Below are positions 25,386 through 34,852 of a stretch of 41,075 nt of DNA, one piece after another. Source of the DNA: CALJFL01 sp039964455 (lineage in GTDB: Bacteria > Pseudomonadota > Gammaproteobacteria > Pseudomonadales > Halieaceae); assembly GCA_039964455.1 (NCBI GenBank), contig JBDVXK010000007.1, positions 1 through 41,075 of the forward strand. Reading direction: 5' to 3'. Position 1 is the stretch's first letter. Every line of letters begins with the position of its first letter. Position numbers and translations under genes: made by a program. The notes below the pieces were generated by a model. It saw only the letters and a program-made list of their open reading frames with translations. It was not told the origin of the DNA and did not search any database.

Positions 25386-26231
25386 GTGAAAGACCTCGCC
25401 AGCTACATTCCCCCCTTGCTAGAGCTATGTTATGCGGCGGGCGAAGCGATTTGCAGCCACTATCACAAGCCCGGTGAGACGGCGTTTGAATCGAAAGGGG
25501 ATAGCTCCCCGGTCACCGCAGCCGACATCGAATCCCACCATATTCTGTCTGAAGGCCTCTCGCAGTTGCCGGGCAATTTGCCCGTGCTCTCGGAAGAGTG
25601 CACTCCCTCGGAATTGCGCCAACGCCGCGAATGGCCTCGTTTCTGGATGGTTGATCCGCTGGATGGCACCAAGGAATTTATCAATGGCACCGGTGAGTTC
25701 ACTATTAATATCGCCCTGGTCGATGATCACCGGCCTGTGCTTGGCCTGCTCTATGTCCCCCTGACTCACTCTGCTTATGTGGGAATTCCGGGGGCCGGCG
25801 CCACTCTGTGCAAGCGCGATGAGCAGGGGCTGTGGGTGCAGCAGGATATTTGCGGCCGTGCTCTGCATGCCGATAAACCAGTAACTGTTTTGGCCAGTCG
25901 CCGCCACTCCGGGCCTCGTCTGCACCGCTGCCTTGACTGGCTGCAAGAACAGCGAGGTGAATTTGCCCGCGATAACTCCGGTAGCGCACTGAAGTTTTGC
26001 CAATTAGCGGCGGGAGAGGGTGACTTTTACCCACGATTTTCCCCTTGCAGTGAGTGGGATGTGGCCGCGGGGCAGGCGTTGGTTGAGGCTGCGGGAGGCG
26101 CGGTGATCGGAATGGACGGGCTGCCGCTGCGCTACAATTGCCGCGACACGCTGCTCAGCGCCAATTTTCTTGCTATCGCCGATCCGCAGGCGGATCTCTG
26201 GCGCAGTCTGCCGGAAGGTGTTTTTGCGTGA
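25386..26231 (+). CDS. cysQ: 3'(2'),5'-bisphosphate nucleotidase CysQ
   Basis: CysQ hydrolyses 3'-phosphoadenosine 5'-phosphate, a by-product of sulfate assimilation. The protein belongs to the lithium-sensitive Mg-dependent phosphatase family. It has SPVTAADIESHHIL (about 40-53), LSEECTPSE, the metal motif WMVDPLDGTKEFI (about 87-99), and the second signature SEWDVAAGQALVEAAGG (about 221-237). The start is uncertain. I prefer the GTG at 25386, which follows an AGGAAC site; the ATG at 25359 would add nine residues. It is divergent from yrfG. Confidence 0.9.
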   Translation: MKDLASYIPPLLELCYAAGEAICSHYHKPGETAFESKGDSSPVTAADIESHHILSEGLSQLPGNLPVLSEECTPSELRQRREWPRFWMVDPLDGTKEFINGTGEFTINIALVDDHRPVLGLLYVPLTHSAYVGIPGAGATLCKRDEQGLWVQQDICGRALHADKPVTVLASRRHSGPRLHRCLDWLQEQRGEFARDNSGSALKFCQLAAGEGDFYPRFSPCSEWDVAAGQALVEAAGGAVIGMDGLPLRYNCRDTLLSANFLAIADPQADLWRSLPEGVFA

Positions 26232-26333
26232 AGTCTGTTAGCCATGCATCGGCGTTTGGTGCTTGTGCCGGTAATCCAACTGGGGTTAGAGTTGCAGGCT
26301 GACATCGTGACTTGGCAGTAGACCCATATCGGC

Positions 26334-26573
26334 ATGAATGAGCCACCTATTAATGGATCCCGGGAGGAAGCAGCGAACGAGGTGCTGACTCCGGCTATGC
26401 GGCTCATGGAGCTGCAGGGCAAGCACCGTGCGCTCGATAACAAGATCGCCGAGTTGTATAGCTTTCCCTATCAAAACCAGATTCTGCTGCAGCGCCTTAA
26501 GAAAGAAAAACTTCGCCTGAAAGACGCGATTGAGCGACTCAAGGACGAAATGATTCCCGACCTGAACGCCTGA
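26334..26573 (+). CDS. YdcH/DUF465 family small helical protein
   Basis: The 79-residue protein carries the DUF465 pattern in its second half: KHRALDNKIAELYS, then LLQRLKKEKLRLKDAIERLKDEM. It would form a basic-acidic helical hairpin. The family's function is not established. About 100 non-coding bases separate it from cysQ, and the metallo-hydrolase gene follows within 32 bases on the same strand. Confidence 0.85.
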   Translation: MNEPPINGSREEAANEVLTPAMRLMELQGKHRALDNKIAELYSFPYQNQILLQRLKKEKLRLKDAIERLKDEMIPDLNA

Positions 26574-26605
26574 ACACCGCGGTAACAAATCCCGAAGGAT
26601 TAACT

Positions 26606-27502
26606 ATGACTACGATTATTCGAGCCTCCTTGATGCTTGCTTTACTGGTTCTGCCGCTGTCCGGCTGGAGTCAGGGCGATGACAGTGCCCCGTCTGTCAA
26701 AACAACACCGCTCACCGGTAATCTCTATTTGCTGCAGGGTAGGGGTGGCAATGTAGTGGCCTCGTTGGGCGAGGACGGAATTCTGCTGATCGACACCGAT
26801 TATGGGGAATATGCCACCGCCTACCGCGATGCCCTTAATGAACTCGTCGATGGTGAAGTGAAAGCCAGCTACGTAATTAACACGCACTGGCACGGTGATC
26901 ATGTGGGCAGTAATGCGTTTTGGGGCGAGCGCGGTGCCGTGATCATGGCCCAGAGTAATGTTTACGCCCGCATGTCGACACGGCAAGAGATGAAAGCGTT
27001 CGACCGGATTGTGGAGCCCAGCCCGCGTGCTGCCTTACCGGTGGTTACCTACGGTGATTCGATTGCGCTGCACTTCAATGGCGATGACATCGAGATGCAG
27101 CACGCGCCGCGTAGCCATACCGATGGTGATAGCGTTGTGTATTTCAGCGCCCACAACGTGGTGCACATGGGCGACCTGTACTTTAAGGACCGTTACCCCT
27201 TCGTCGACCTCGGTTCGGGCGGCAATGTTCTGAGCTTCACCGAAAACGTGGGCAAAGTTCTGGCGCGCGTCGATGACGACACACTCATTGTTCCCGGGCA
27301 CGGTGCGCTCGCCAATCGGGCCGATCTGCAGTGCTACCATGAGATGTTGGTCAGCACCACGGCGCTGGTAAAAGAAAAGTTGGCCAAAGGGGAATCCGTG
27401 GCTGCAATTACGGAGGCGGGCCTGGGCGACGACTGGATCGCCTGGGATTCCGGCTTTATCAGTGCCGAGGCCTGGGTGGGCTTTATCGCTGCCAGCCTGT
27501 AG
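26606..27502 (+). CDS. Exported metallo-beta-lactamase-fold hydrolase
   Basis: The 298-residue protein has a Sec-type signal (MTTIIRASLMLALLVLPLSGWSQ) and a full MBL fold. Zinc ligands are NTHWHGDHVG (about 92-101), the later HAPRSHTDGDS histidine (about 173), GDLYF and VPGHGAL (about 230-236). The pattern resembles periplasmic MBL proteins of the SoxH/quinoprotein-relay type rather than a true beta-lactamase. The substrate is unknown. It is convergent with ogt, with six bases between stops. Confidence 0.85.
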   Translation: MTTIIRASLMLALLVLPLSGWSQGDDSAPSVKTTPLTGNLYLLQGRGGNVVASLGEDGILLIDTDYGEYATAYRDALNELVDGEVKASYVINTHWHGDHVGSNAFWGERGAVIMAQSNVYARMSTRQEMKAFDRIVEPSPRAALPVVTYGDSIALHFNGDDIEMQHAPRSHTDGDSVVYFSAHNVVHMGDLYFKDRYPFVDLGSGGNVLSFTENVGKVLARVDDDTLIVPGHGALANRADLQCYHEMLVSTTALVKEKLAKGESVAAITEAGLGDDWIAWDSGFISAEAWVGFIAASL

Positions 27503-27508
27503 TCCGCT

Positions 27509-27976
27509 TTACAGCTGCAGATAGCCCTCAAGTAGCAACAACTGCCGCTTACTCTCCAGCCCCCCGGCAAAACCGGTTAACGAGCCGTCTGCCCCTATAA
27601 CCCGGTGGCAGGGCACAACGATAGGCAGAGGATTGCGGCCGTTGGCCGCCCCCACCGCGCGCATGGCGGTGGGCTTACCCATTGCCTCAGCAATGTCACG
27701 GTAGCTTCGTACTTCACCATAGGGAATCTGCCCAAGATGCGACCACACCTCGCGTTGAAACGGGGTCCCTGACGGCGCTAGGGGCAAATCAAACCGGCGC
27801 CTATGGCCGCCAAAATACTCCTTCAGCTGCTCTGCTGCGCGCGGTAGGGCAGAGTCCTCGGTACCGCCGTTGGCCGTTTGCTGATGTTGCCCGGGGAACG
27901 CGATTCTTACCAGATGCTGGCCATCCGATATCAGCTGTAGCTCACCTATTGGCGTTTCAATGGTTGATACGTTCAT
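27509..27976 (-). CDS. ogt: Methylated-DNA-protein-cysteine methyltransferase
   Basis: Ogt transfers alkyl groups from O6-alkylguanine irreversibly to its own cysteine. The 155-residue protein has the DNA-binding helix region YRDIAEAMGKPTAMRAVG (about 91-108), the Asn hinge NGRNPLPIVVPCHRVIG with the acceptor Cys (about 111-127), and the trailing GFAGGLESKRQLLLLEG. It overlaps the upstream Ada-AlkA gene as ATGA, forming a two-gene alkylation-repair operon. Confidence 0.95.
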   Translation of the reverse strand: MNVSTIETPIGELQLISDGQHLVRIAFPGQHQQTANGGTEDSALPRAAEQLKEYFGGHRRRFDLPLAPSGTPFQREVWSHLGQIPYGEVRSYRDIAEAMGKPTAMRAVGAANGRNPLPIVVPCHRVIGADGSLTGFAGGLESKRQLLLLEGYLQL

Positions 27977-29394
27977 GCTGTCAGGCTCCTCCAGAGCAAA
28001 TTGGCGGCGTAAGAACGCCAGGGTCGCCAGCGATCCGATTCGCGTTTCAGCATCGGTTTTTCTTGGCCCAGCTGCGCCCAGCCGTTGAGCAAACCCAGGT
28101 CACTGGCGGGAAAGCAGTCAGGTTGGCCCAGCCCCCGCATTGCCACCACATGGGTGGTCCATGGCCCTATACCGCGAAGAGCGCCCAGAGCTTCCAGGTC
28201 GATATTGTCCGACCCGTTATGTTGAAGCTCACCTAGCCGGCGCAGCGTATCCCGCCTGCTGGCAGGCATAGGAAACTGGTCATCTGGCAATGCGGCGATC
28301 TGCTCAGCGCGAGGAAAGGTTAATGGCTCATTGTTGCTTGCGCAGGCGGCAGCAAAGCGGGAACAAATGCTGCGCGCGGCTGCTGTACTCACCTGCTGGC
28401 CAACGATCGCCCGTACAGCTGCTTCTTCGGCTGACCAGAAGCCGGGCATGCGTATGCCCGGGCGGTGCTCCAACAGCTTGCCCAGTTCGGCCGAATGGCT
28501 CAGTGATTCAGCGATAACTGCGGGATTTGCGTCCAGATCGAACATGCGTCGTACCCGGGCAACAAGCGGCATGAGCTCGGCAAAACTGGCCAACTCTACC
28601 GACAAGCGCAGCGAGTTTTTGTCCGGGGTCTGGGTAACGGTCAGCTGTCCCAATTGCCCGTTGACGATGATATTGCGGCGATAGCTATCGGCAGTAACAA
28701 TCTCTACACCAGCCACCGCATGACGCGAAAGCAGATCGATCACGCCGTTCCAGTCATAAGGTGGCCTATAGTGTAATTCGAGGGTGACGGTATCGCGGGC
28801 TTTGCCGGGGTGACGGCGCAGCTTGCCGGGTGTGGTTGCAAAACCACTCTGAATGGCTGAATTAAAGCGTCGTACGCTGGAGTAACCTGATGCCAGTGCA
28901 ATTTCAGTAATCGGCAGGGATGTTTCGGCCAGCAGTTGCTTGGCCATATGCAGTCGCTGATTCTGCGCAACTGCCAGTGGTGACAATCCCAATTCGCGCT
29001 GAAACAGCTTGCGTAAATAACGCTCGCCCACACCGAGACGGCCAGCCAATGTGGCTAGCGAGCCTTCCCCATTGAGGGCGCCTTCCCGGATCAGCTGCAA
29101 GCCACGCTGCACGGTTGTGTTGGAACCCAGCCAGGCAGGGCTGCCCGGGGCCGTTTCGGGCCGGCAACGCAGGCAGGGTCTGAAACCGTCTCCGGCAGCC
29201 TGCGCTGCGAGCTGGTAGTAACGTACATTGCGTTCAGCGGGTGCGCGTGCGGGGCAGATGGGACGGCAATAAATTCCGGTACTGGTCACCGCCAGAAAGA
29301 ATTCGCCATCGAAACGCGGGTCGCGGGCCAGACGTGCCTCCTGACAGATGGCGGGGTCCAGCGGATGGCTCAGGAGGTGAGTGGGTGAGGTCAT
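27973..29394 (-). CDS. Ada-type regulator fused to AlkA glycosylase
   Basis: The 473-residue protein has three domains. The first is an Ada zinc domain with GIYCRPICPAR and PCLRCRPE, whose Cys sites accept a methyl from phosphotriesters. The second is an AraC-type HTH (about residues 90-180) containing LGVGERYLRKLF and ITEIALASGYSSVRRF. The third is an AlkA 3-methyladenine glycosylase domain with the helix-hairpin-helix LRGIGPWTTHVVAMRGLGQPD and the catalytic Asp in PASDLGL. I took the ATG at 29394 because the frame upstream shows nothing conserved. It would sense damage, activate its own operon and excise alkylated bases. Confidence 0.92.
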   Translation of the reverse strand: MTSPTHLLSHPLDPAICQEARLARDPRFDGEFFLAVTSTGIYCRPICPARAPAERNVRYYQLAAQAAGDGFRPCLRCRPETAPGSPAWLGSNTTVQRGLQLIREGALNGEGSLATLAGRLGVGERYLRKLFQRELGLSPLAVAQNQRLHMAKQLLAETSLPITEIALASGYSSVRRFNSAIQSGFATTPGKLRRHPGKARDTVTLELHYRPPYDWNGVIDLLSRHAVAGVEIVTADSYRRNIIVNGQLGQLTVTQTPDKNSLRLSVELASFAELMPLVARVRRMFDLDANPAVIAESLSHSAELGKLLEHRPGIRMPGFWSAEEAAVRAIVGQQVSTAAARSICSRFAAACASNNEPLTFPRAEQIAALPDDQFPMPASRRDTLRRLGELQHNGSDNIDLEALGALRGIGPWTTHVVAMRGLGQPDCFPASDLGLLNGWAQLGQEKPMLKRESDRWRPWRSYAANLLWRSLTA

Positions 29395-29566
29395 GGACTC
29401 ACTATAGCCCTGTCGGAACTGGCCCACTAGCCAAAATCGGCCCTGTAACCGCAAAAGGATTTGTCCAACTTGTTAGAGGCTTTTCAGCTTGCATTAAGGA
29501 AATGGTCGGATGATAGTGGCGTGAAAATTCCGGCTGCGGATGATGCGGCGGTTTTGAGGATATGTA

Positions 29567-30805
29567 ATGAATCTCGTGGTTTACGCGGTACCGTTTTTCC
29601 TGCTCGCAATTGTGCTTGAGCTGGCCTACGGCATTTGGCGACGCAATAATACCTTCAGGCTGAATGACAGTATTGGCAGCCTCTTTATGGGTACGCTCAG
29701 CCAGGCCCGGCGCTTTGTCACATTAGGCGTGGGGGGGTATGTCTATTACCTGATCACGCAGTATTTTTCTTTGTCACTCATGGATGCCTCGCACTGGTTT
29801 ACCTGGGTGCTGGCAATGGTTCTTTACGACTTCTGCTATTACTGGCTGCATAGGCTGGGCCACGAGCGCATCATCTTATGGGCATCGCATGTGGCCCATC
29901 ACCAGAGTGAGGATTACAACCTTACCACCGCGTTGCGCCAGACCAGCACGGGCTGGTTACTGGGCTGGATATTTTATATACCGATGTACCTGCTGGGGAT
30001 TCCCGCCGAGGTCGTGGTGACGGTGGGCTCGATAAACCTGATTTACCAGTTCTGGGTGCACTCTGAGCATATTCCCAAACTGGGTTGGTATGAGTGGATT
30101 TTCGTGACCCCTTCAAATCACAGGGTTCACCATGCCCAGAACGACATGTACATGGATAGAAACTATGGCGGCCTGTTTATCATCTGGGATCGCCTCTTTG
30201 GCACCTTCCAGGAAGAGCAGGACGATAACCCGCCGATTTACGGTATCCGCGGTCCTTTGCACAGCTTCAATCCGTTCAAGGCGATAACCCATATTTATGT
30301 TGATCTGGCGCGGGACAGTTGGCACACCGCAAGCTGGGGTGACAAGTTGCGAGTGTGGGTGGCCCGAACTGGTTGGCGCCCGGCTGATGTTGAAGCCCGG
30401 TTTCCTCGCCCTAAACCTGATCTGGCGACATTCGAGAAGTATGATCCCCAAATCAGCCGGCGGGTGGCCTGGTATGCGTTCTTCCAGCTGGTCGCAGTTT
30501 TTGTGCTGTTGAACGTGATGGAGCAAACAACCCTGACCTATCTGGGCGGGGTGTCGCTGTGGGCGCTGCTGCTGGCAACCACCGTGACCACTGCGCAGTG
30601 GCTGGACAAATGGCCGGCGGCGCGCCTGATGCGCTGGGAATGGCTGCGACTCGCCGTTTTCGTGGTGCTCTTGGGTGCTGGACTGCAGGCGGGTTTCGGT
30701 AGCGTTCTGTTGCTGAGCGGTGCCATTTACTGTCTGGTAAACGCTGTGGCGTTACTCGTGCTCGCAGGTCAGACAGAAGACGTGGATCTGCCTGCAACCG
30801 CCTGA
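29567..30805 (+). CDS. Sterol desaturase/fatty acid hydroxylase family protein
   Basis: The 412-residue integral-membrane protein carries the di-iron histidine boxes of the family: HRLGH (about 97-101), SHVAHH (about 107-112) and NHRVHH (about 185-190). About four spans lie in the first 160 residues and several more after residue 300. The extra C-terminal membrane part resembles alkylglycerol-monooxygenase-like members. A GAGGAT site lies six bases before the ATG. The lipid substrate is unknown; bacterial members modify sterol-like, hopanoid or carotenoid lipids. Confidence 0.85.
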   Translation: MNLVVYAVPFFLLAIVLELAYGIWRRNNTFRLNDSIGSLFMGTLSQARRFVTLGVGGYVYYLITQYFSLSLMDASHWFTWVLAMVLYDFCYYWLHRLGHERIILWASHVAHHQSEDYNLTTALRQTSTGWLLGWIFYIPMYLLGIPAEVVVTVGSINLIYQFWVHSEHIPKLGWYEWIFVTPSNHRVHHAQNDMYMDRNYGGLFIIWDRLFGTFQEEQDDNPPIYGIRGPLHSFNPFKAITHIYVDLARDSWHTASWGDKLRVWVARTGWRPADVEARFPRPKPDLATFEKYDPQISRRVAWYAFFQLVAVFVLLNVMEQTTLTYLGGVSLWALLLATTVTTAQWLDKWPAARLMRWEWLRLAVFVVLLGAGLQAGFGSVLLLSGAIYCLVNAVALLVLAGQTEDVDLPATA

Positions 30806-30823
30806 GCAGGCTATCGGGCTGCT

Positions 30824-32392
30824 TCAGGTCTTGGTTTCGCCTCTTACGAGAATGTCCGCCGCATGGGCGGCAAAACCAGCACCCGCTTGCGCGTACAGGT
30901 TGAACGCCGAAATGCCATGTTCCTCCAGATCTTCGGCCTCCTCTGAGAATCGAACCACCGCCGCAATGCGGCCCTCATACCCCAATTCTCTAAGTAGCCT
31001 CGCCACCAGCATATTCTCCCGATGATTAGTCAATGCCAGCATCACCAGCTCGATCTCTGCCATATCAAGCTGATGCCAGAAATCCGGGTCACTGGCATCG
31101 GCCGCGGCTACTCGACGGTGGCGGCGATTGTGCTTGGCAAGCTTCATGTCGTTGTCATCCACGCCCAGCACAGCGCTGCCGTAATGCTCGGCAATGGAGT
31201 CGTAGGCGCCGGTACCGATGTTACCCATGCCCAGTACCACCACTTTTACACTGCTGGTATCCGGCCGCTTCGCGCGTACCCTGGATGTTTCAAAACGCAT
31301 CAGTCGATCGCGGTGGCGTCGGTAAAAGTTGTGTGAGGCGCTGTTGATAGGTGATGCCAGCACAAAGCTTACGGCGATGGCCAGGGAGATACCTGCGCTC
31401 CATTGGTCATCAACCCAGCCGGCACCGGCCGCGACAGCGATAACGATGAGCCCGAACTCGCTGAAATTGGCCAGTGCCGCGGATGACAGCACCGCCATGC
31501 GTGGGGGTGTGTGAAACAGGGTGAGCAGCGGGAAGTAGACCAGCGGTTTAAGCAGCGCCATCAAGCCGATGATAACCGCGAGAATCATGATTTCGGTTTG
31601 TGGCCAGCCGCCAAGGCCAATGGACAGGAAGAACCCAACCAGAAACAGGTCCTTGAATTGCAGCAGGTTGCGGGACAGTTCCTTGGCCTTCTGGTTGCCT
31701 GCCAGGGCCGCACCAATAATCAGCACACCCAGGTCGCCCTTGACGCCCACCAGTTCAAATAAGGCGCCGCCACCCAGAGCGAGCGCGAGGCCACAAAGGG
31801 TGAAAAGTTCGCCGTGGCCGGCAAGTGCCAGCAGGCGCAATACCAGCGGACGAAGTGGAATTAGCAGCAATAAAAGTAATGCGGTGGGCTCGGGTATCTT
31901 GCCGGTTGATGATGCCAAAAAGACAACTGCCGCCAGATCCTGGATGATCAATATTCCAATCGCTAAATTGGCGTGTCGCGAAGCCATTTCGCCCCGTTCC
32001 TGCATGATCTGGATTACAAATACAGTGCTGGAGAACGTCAGGGCAAATGCAATGACCAGGGTAGCCGTTAGGTTTAGGTTCAGCGACGGCAGAAGGAGGC
32101 CCGCAACATACAACACTGCCATGAACAGTAATTGCATTGCCGCCATGTGAATGACCGTGGTGCCCCAGATTTTGGTCTGTAGTAGAGCGCGAGGCTGCAG
32201 TTTCAGCCCGATGGTAAACAGCAGCAATGTGATGCCAATCTCGGATAGCTGCGATAACAGCTCCCCGCCATCCACATTAACCTCGTGCAGCACGAAGCCG
32301 GCTGCCAGATAGCCAATCAGCGCGGGCAGGCCAATGGCGCGGCTGAGCATGCCGCACAACAACGCGACGAGAATAATGAGCGGATCGATCAT
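30824..32392 (-). CDS. Kef/YbaL-type monovalent cation:proton antiporter
   Basis: The 522-residue protein has an N-terminal Na+/H+-exchanger domain of about 12 spans (residues 1-370), with AFALTFSSTVFVIQIMQERGE and NLAIGILIIQDLAAVVFL. A C-terminal Rossmann TrkA-N domain follows from about residue 385: VVVLGMGNIGTGAYDSIAEHYG, then GVDDNDMKL. This arrangement is that of YbaL/KefB relatives, with nucleotide-gated potassium or sodium efflux. It is convergent with the hydroxylase-family gene. Confidence 0.9.
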   Translation of the reverse strand: MIDPLIILVALLCGMLSRAIGLPALIGYLAAGFVLHEVNVDGGELLSQLSEIGITLLLFTIGLKLQPRALLQTKIWGTTVIHMAAMQLLFMAVLYVAGLLLPSLNLNLTATLVIAFALTFSSTVFVIQIMQERGEMASRHANLAIGILIIQDLAAVVFLASSTGKIPEPTALLLLLLIPLRPLVLRLLALAGHGELFTLCGLALALGGGALFELVGVKGDLGVLIIGAALAGNQKAKELSRNLLQFKDLFLVGFFLSIGLGGWPQTEIMILAVIIGLMALLKPLVYFPLLTLFHTPPRMAVLSSAALANFSEFGLIVIAVAAGAGWVDDQWSAGISLAIAVSFVLASPINSASHNFYRRHRDRLMRFETSRVRAKRPDTSSVKVVVLGMGNIGTGAYDSIAEHYGSAVLGVDDNDMKLAKHNRRHRRVAAADASDPDFWHQLDMAEIELVMLALTNHRENMLVARLLRELGYEGRIAAVVRFSEEAEDLEEHGISAFNLYAQAGAGFAAHAADILVRGETKT

Positions 32393-32582
32393 GGCGTGGC
32401 CATTTCAATGGGGTTAGACACATTATACCTGTCGCAGCCCTATTGCCGATTGCCGTTAGCTTGTGGCGTGAGTTAGTGGTTCGAACAGTTGTGCCGGCTG
32501 TCAGTTCTGCGATGAGATTACTCGCAGCAGCGTGGGTCACTGGTATCCTCAGGAGATTAAAACCCAACCGAGTCCCGCGACT

Positions 32583-33809
32583 ATGACCAATGAACCCTAC
32601 ACGCTGATTACAGCCGATACCCATGCTGGCGGCAGTCATTCGCAGTATCGCGAGTATCTGGACCCCGAATGGCGTGAACCGTTTGATGAGTGGCGCGGTG
32701 GCTATCGAAATCCCTCACAGGGTCATTACGGTACCAAGAAGCTGCGCAATTGGGATCTTGAGATTCGCACCCGTGACCAGAACAGCCAAGGTGTTGTGGG
32801 CGAGGTGGTCTTCCCCAATACCGTACCGCCGTTTTATCGCAAGAGCGTGGTAACGGCGCAACCGCCGCGGCCAGAAGACTATGAGCGTGCGCTAGCCGGT
32901 GTGCGGGCCCACAATCGTTGGCTAGTCGATTTTTGTGCCGAAGACCCGGACCGTCGTGCCGGCATTGGCTTGATCTTGCCCAATGATATTGGCGAAGCAA
33001 TCAAGGATGTGGAGTGGATCGCCAAGCATGGGCTGCGAGGAGGCGTTCTACTGCCATTGATTCCAGAAGACTGCACCTGGCTAAAGCCGCTTTACCACCC
33101 GGACTGGGAGCCACTCTACGCGGCAATCCAGGACTGCAACCTGGTGATGAACCAGCATTCCGGCCAGGGTTTACCTGATTACGGCACCGGTCCGGTGGCG
33201 GAGGCATTGTGGATTTCGGAGGTGCCGTTTTACTGCAAACGGGGTTTCAGCCACCTGTTGATGAGTGGTGTATTTGAGCGCTACCCGAAGCTGCGCTACA
33301 TATTGACCGAGTCCGGCTGTTCCTGGGCGCCGGAGATGCTGGCCAGCCTTGATCGCATTCACTACGGTGTTCTGGCGGGCGCCATTGGTGAGATGGATTA
33401 CTCGGACATGCAGTGGGTGTTGAAAGAACCGCCCAGTTTCTATGCCCGTCGTAACTGTTACTACGGCGCCAGCTTCCCCAGCCTCGAGGAGTTGGCTGGT
33501 CGTGATGAAGTTGGCATCGAGCAAATTCTTTGGGGCAATGATTACCCACATTACGAGGGCACCTTCCCCTACAACCTCGAGTCCTTACAGCTGACTTTCC
33601 CGGGTCTGCCCGACAGTGAGCGACGGTTGATACTGGGGGAGAATGCGGCGCGGTTGTATGACTTTGATCTTGAGAAGCTAAAGCCCCTGGCAGCCGAGGT
33701 TGGGCCAACGCCCGCGCAGATTGAAACGCCCCTTCTGGAGATACCTTCGGATACGGGTTGTTATCTGTTTAACAATGCCCGGCGCGCACGGTCCCAGTCG
33801 AAATCCTAA
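32583..33809 (+). CDS. Amidohydrolase (ACMSD-like, amidohydrolase_2 family)
   Basis: The 408-residue protein has the TIM-barrel start TLITADTHAGGSHSQYREYLDP, where the usual D-x-H metal pair is kept. Further elements are GIGLILPNDIGEAIKDVEW (about 125-143), NQHSG (about 190-194), FPSLEELAG and the late Asp in ILWGNDYPHYEGTFP. It may act on an aromatic or cyclic acid, as related enzymes do, but the substrate is not evident. A GTG-initiated extension to 32532 is possible, though nothing conserved lies there. It overlaps the end of the next convergent gene by four bases. Confidence 0.8.
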   Translation: MTNEPYTLITADTHAGGSHSQYREYLDPEWREPFDEWRGGYRNPSQGHYGTKKLRNWDLEIRTRDQNSQGVVGEVVFPNTVPPFYRKSVVTAQPPRPEDYERALAGVRAHNRWLVDFCAEDPDRRAGIGLILPNDIGEAIKDVEWIAKHGLRGGVLLPLIPEDCTWLKPLYHPDWEPLYAAIQDCNLVMNQHSGQGLPDYGTGPVAEALWISEVPFYCKRGFSHLLMSGVFERYPKLRYILTESGCSWAPEMLASLDRIHYGVLAGAIGEMDYSDMQWVLKEPPSFYARRNCYYGASFPSLEELAGRDEVGIEQILWGNDYPHYEGTFPYNLESLQLTFPGLPDSERRLILGENAARLYDFDLEKLKPLAAEVGPTPAQIETPLLEIPSDTGCYLFNNARRARSQSKS

Positions 33810-34156
33810 ACTCTGGGATCATTGCGCACATTCCATAATGCAATCGCGCTGAACAGAATCACCAATATGCTTGCAGCTATTCGCAGCAGAGCAAGTGCGC
33901 TCATGGTCTCGATTGGGGTGTATTGCAGCAGTAGTGAAACGCCGCCGGCCGGGATCACCATGGCCATAAACAGGGTGAAGCGGGATTGACCAAACAGGCC
34001 CAGGCCGATGTACAGATAAACTGCCCCGAACAAGGCCGACAACAGCGTTTTATTACTGAGATCGAGAAACCATAGCCCCGCAAGGTGGCTTATACCCGAC
34101 AGGGTGATCAGGATTGCAGCGAGGTTGCGCATAAAGCGGGTAGGGGTGCCAGCCAT
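33806..34156 (-). CDS. Small membrane protein of unknown function
   Basis: The 116-residue protein has four predicted spans, at about residues 8-30, 36-55, 58-78 and 85-108, with short loops. It resembles DUF4345-type four-helix membrane proteins in size and layout, but I cannot name it with certainty. It lies 26 bases downstream of the NTF2-like gene on the same strand and probably shares its transcript. Confidence 0.7.
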   Translation of the reverse strand: MAGTPTRFMRNLAAILITLSGISHLAGLWFLDLSNKTLLSALFGAVYLYIGLGLFGQSRFTLFMAMVIPAGGVSLLLQYTPIETMSALALLRIAASILVILFSAIALWNVRNDPRV

Positions 34157-34182
34157 AACGGCAATGTATCACAGAGTATTCG

Positions 34183-34704
34183 TTAGTCGGCTAATTGCGC
34201 TCTCAGCTTTGCTTTCATCGGTAGCACCCAGTTTTCCTTAAGTTCGGCAGACAGTAGGCCGGCATCTTCAAGGTCGTCACACAGCTTCATCTGGTGGGCC
34301 AGGTCGAACATATCAAACTGTCTGCAGATCCTGGCTTCATCGTTGAGCGTGATGAAAGAAACTCCCGGAGTCTCGAAGTGACTGCCGTCGGGCTTGAGGC
34401 CGGGGCCGCGGTTAAGCCAGTGGGTGATCAGATTGTTCTCATTGCCGGTGTAAACACCCAGGTAGGGAAAGGACCAACCTTCCCAGCCCACCTGCATGTC
34501 GCGTCCGTAGTGGGTGGCCTTGATTTCATCAATGCCGTTGGCTTCCACTTTCATGACGCCAGCGTATTCGCAAGTATAAATACAGTCAGCCGCATAAATG
34601 TCATCGACGAAAAATGTCCATTCATTCGTACGGGATGCCTGTGCATGAGCGCTGATCAGTTTGTCGGCGGCCGCTCTTAACGTCGCATTGCTCAGTGTTC
34701 CCAT
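34183..34704 (-). CDS. NTF2-like (SnoaL-type) protein
   Basis: The 173-residue protein has the cone-like NTF2 pattern: helical KLISAHAQASRTNEWTFFVDDIYAADCIYTCEY, then the strands GWEGWSFPYLGVYTGNENNLITHWLNRGPG, and SFITLNDEARICRQFDMFD. No signal peptide is seen. Its ribosome site and leader, GGAGCAAACC before the ATG, almost match that of the second NTF2-like gene at 39288. The activity is unknown; relatives include small isomerases, cyclases and lyases. Confidence 0.7.
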   Translation of the reverse strand: MGTLSNATLRAAADKLISAHAQASRTNEWTFFVDDIYAADCIYTCEYAGVMKVEANGIDEIKATHYGRDMQVGWEGWSFPYLGVYTGNENNLITHWLNRGPGLKPDGSHFETPGVSFITLNDEARICRQFDMFDLAHQMKLCDDLEDAGLLSAELKENWVLPMKAKLRAQLAD

Positions 34705-34852
34705 GGTTTGCTCCTGTCGGTAGTTATCGGACCCTAGTGTAGGGTGACAGCGAAGGGCGAGTCACGTAGTGAGGTTGCATGAGTGAACCGCAGCTGCATT
34801 TGCTATTATCGCGTTCATTGACGTAATTGCGAGAAAGGGGCCCGGCCTCAAG

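Noticed and set aside
29731..29737. Seven-G run in the hydroxylase-family gene as a phase-variation tract
   Set aside because: It is shorter, inside a G+C-rich coding context, and the gene is not obviously a surface-antigen gene.
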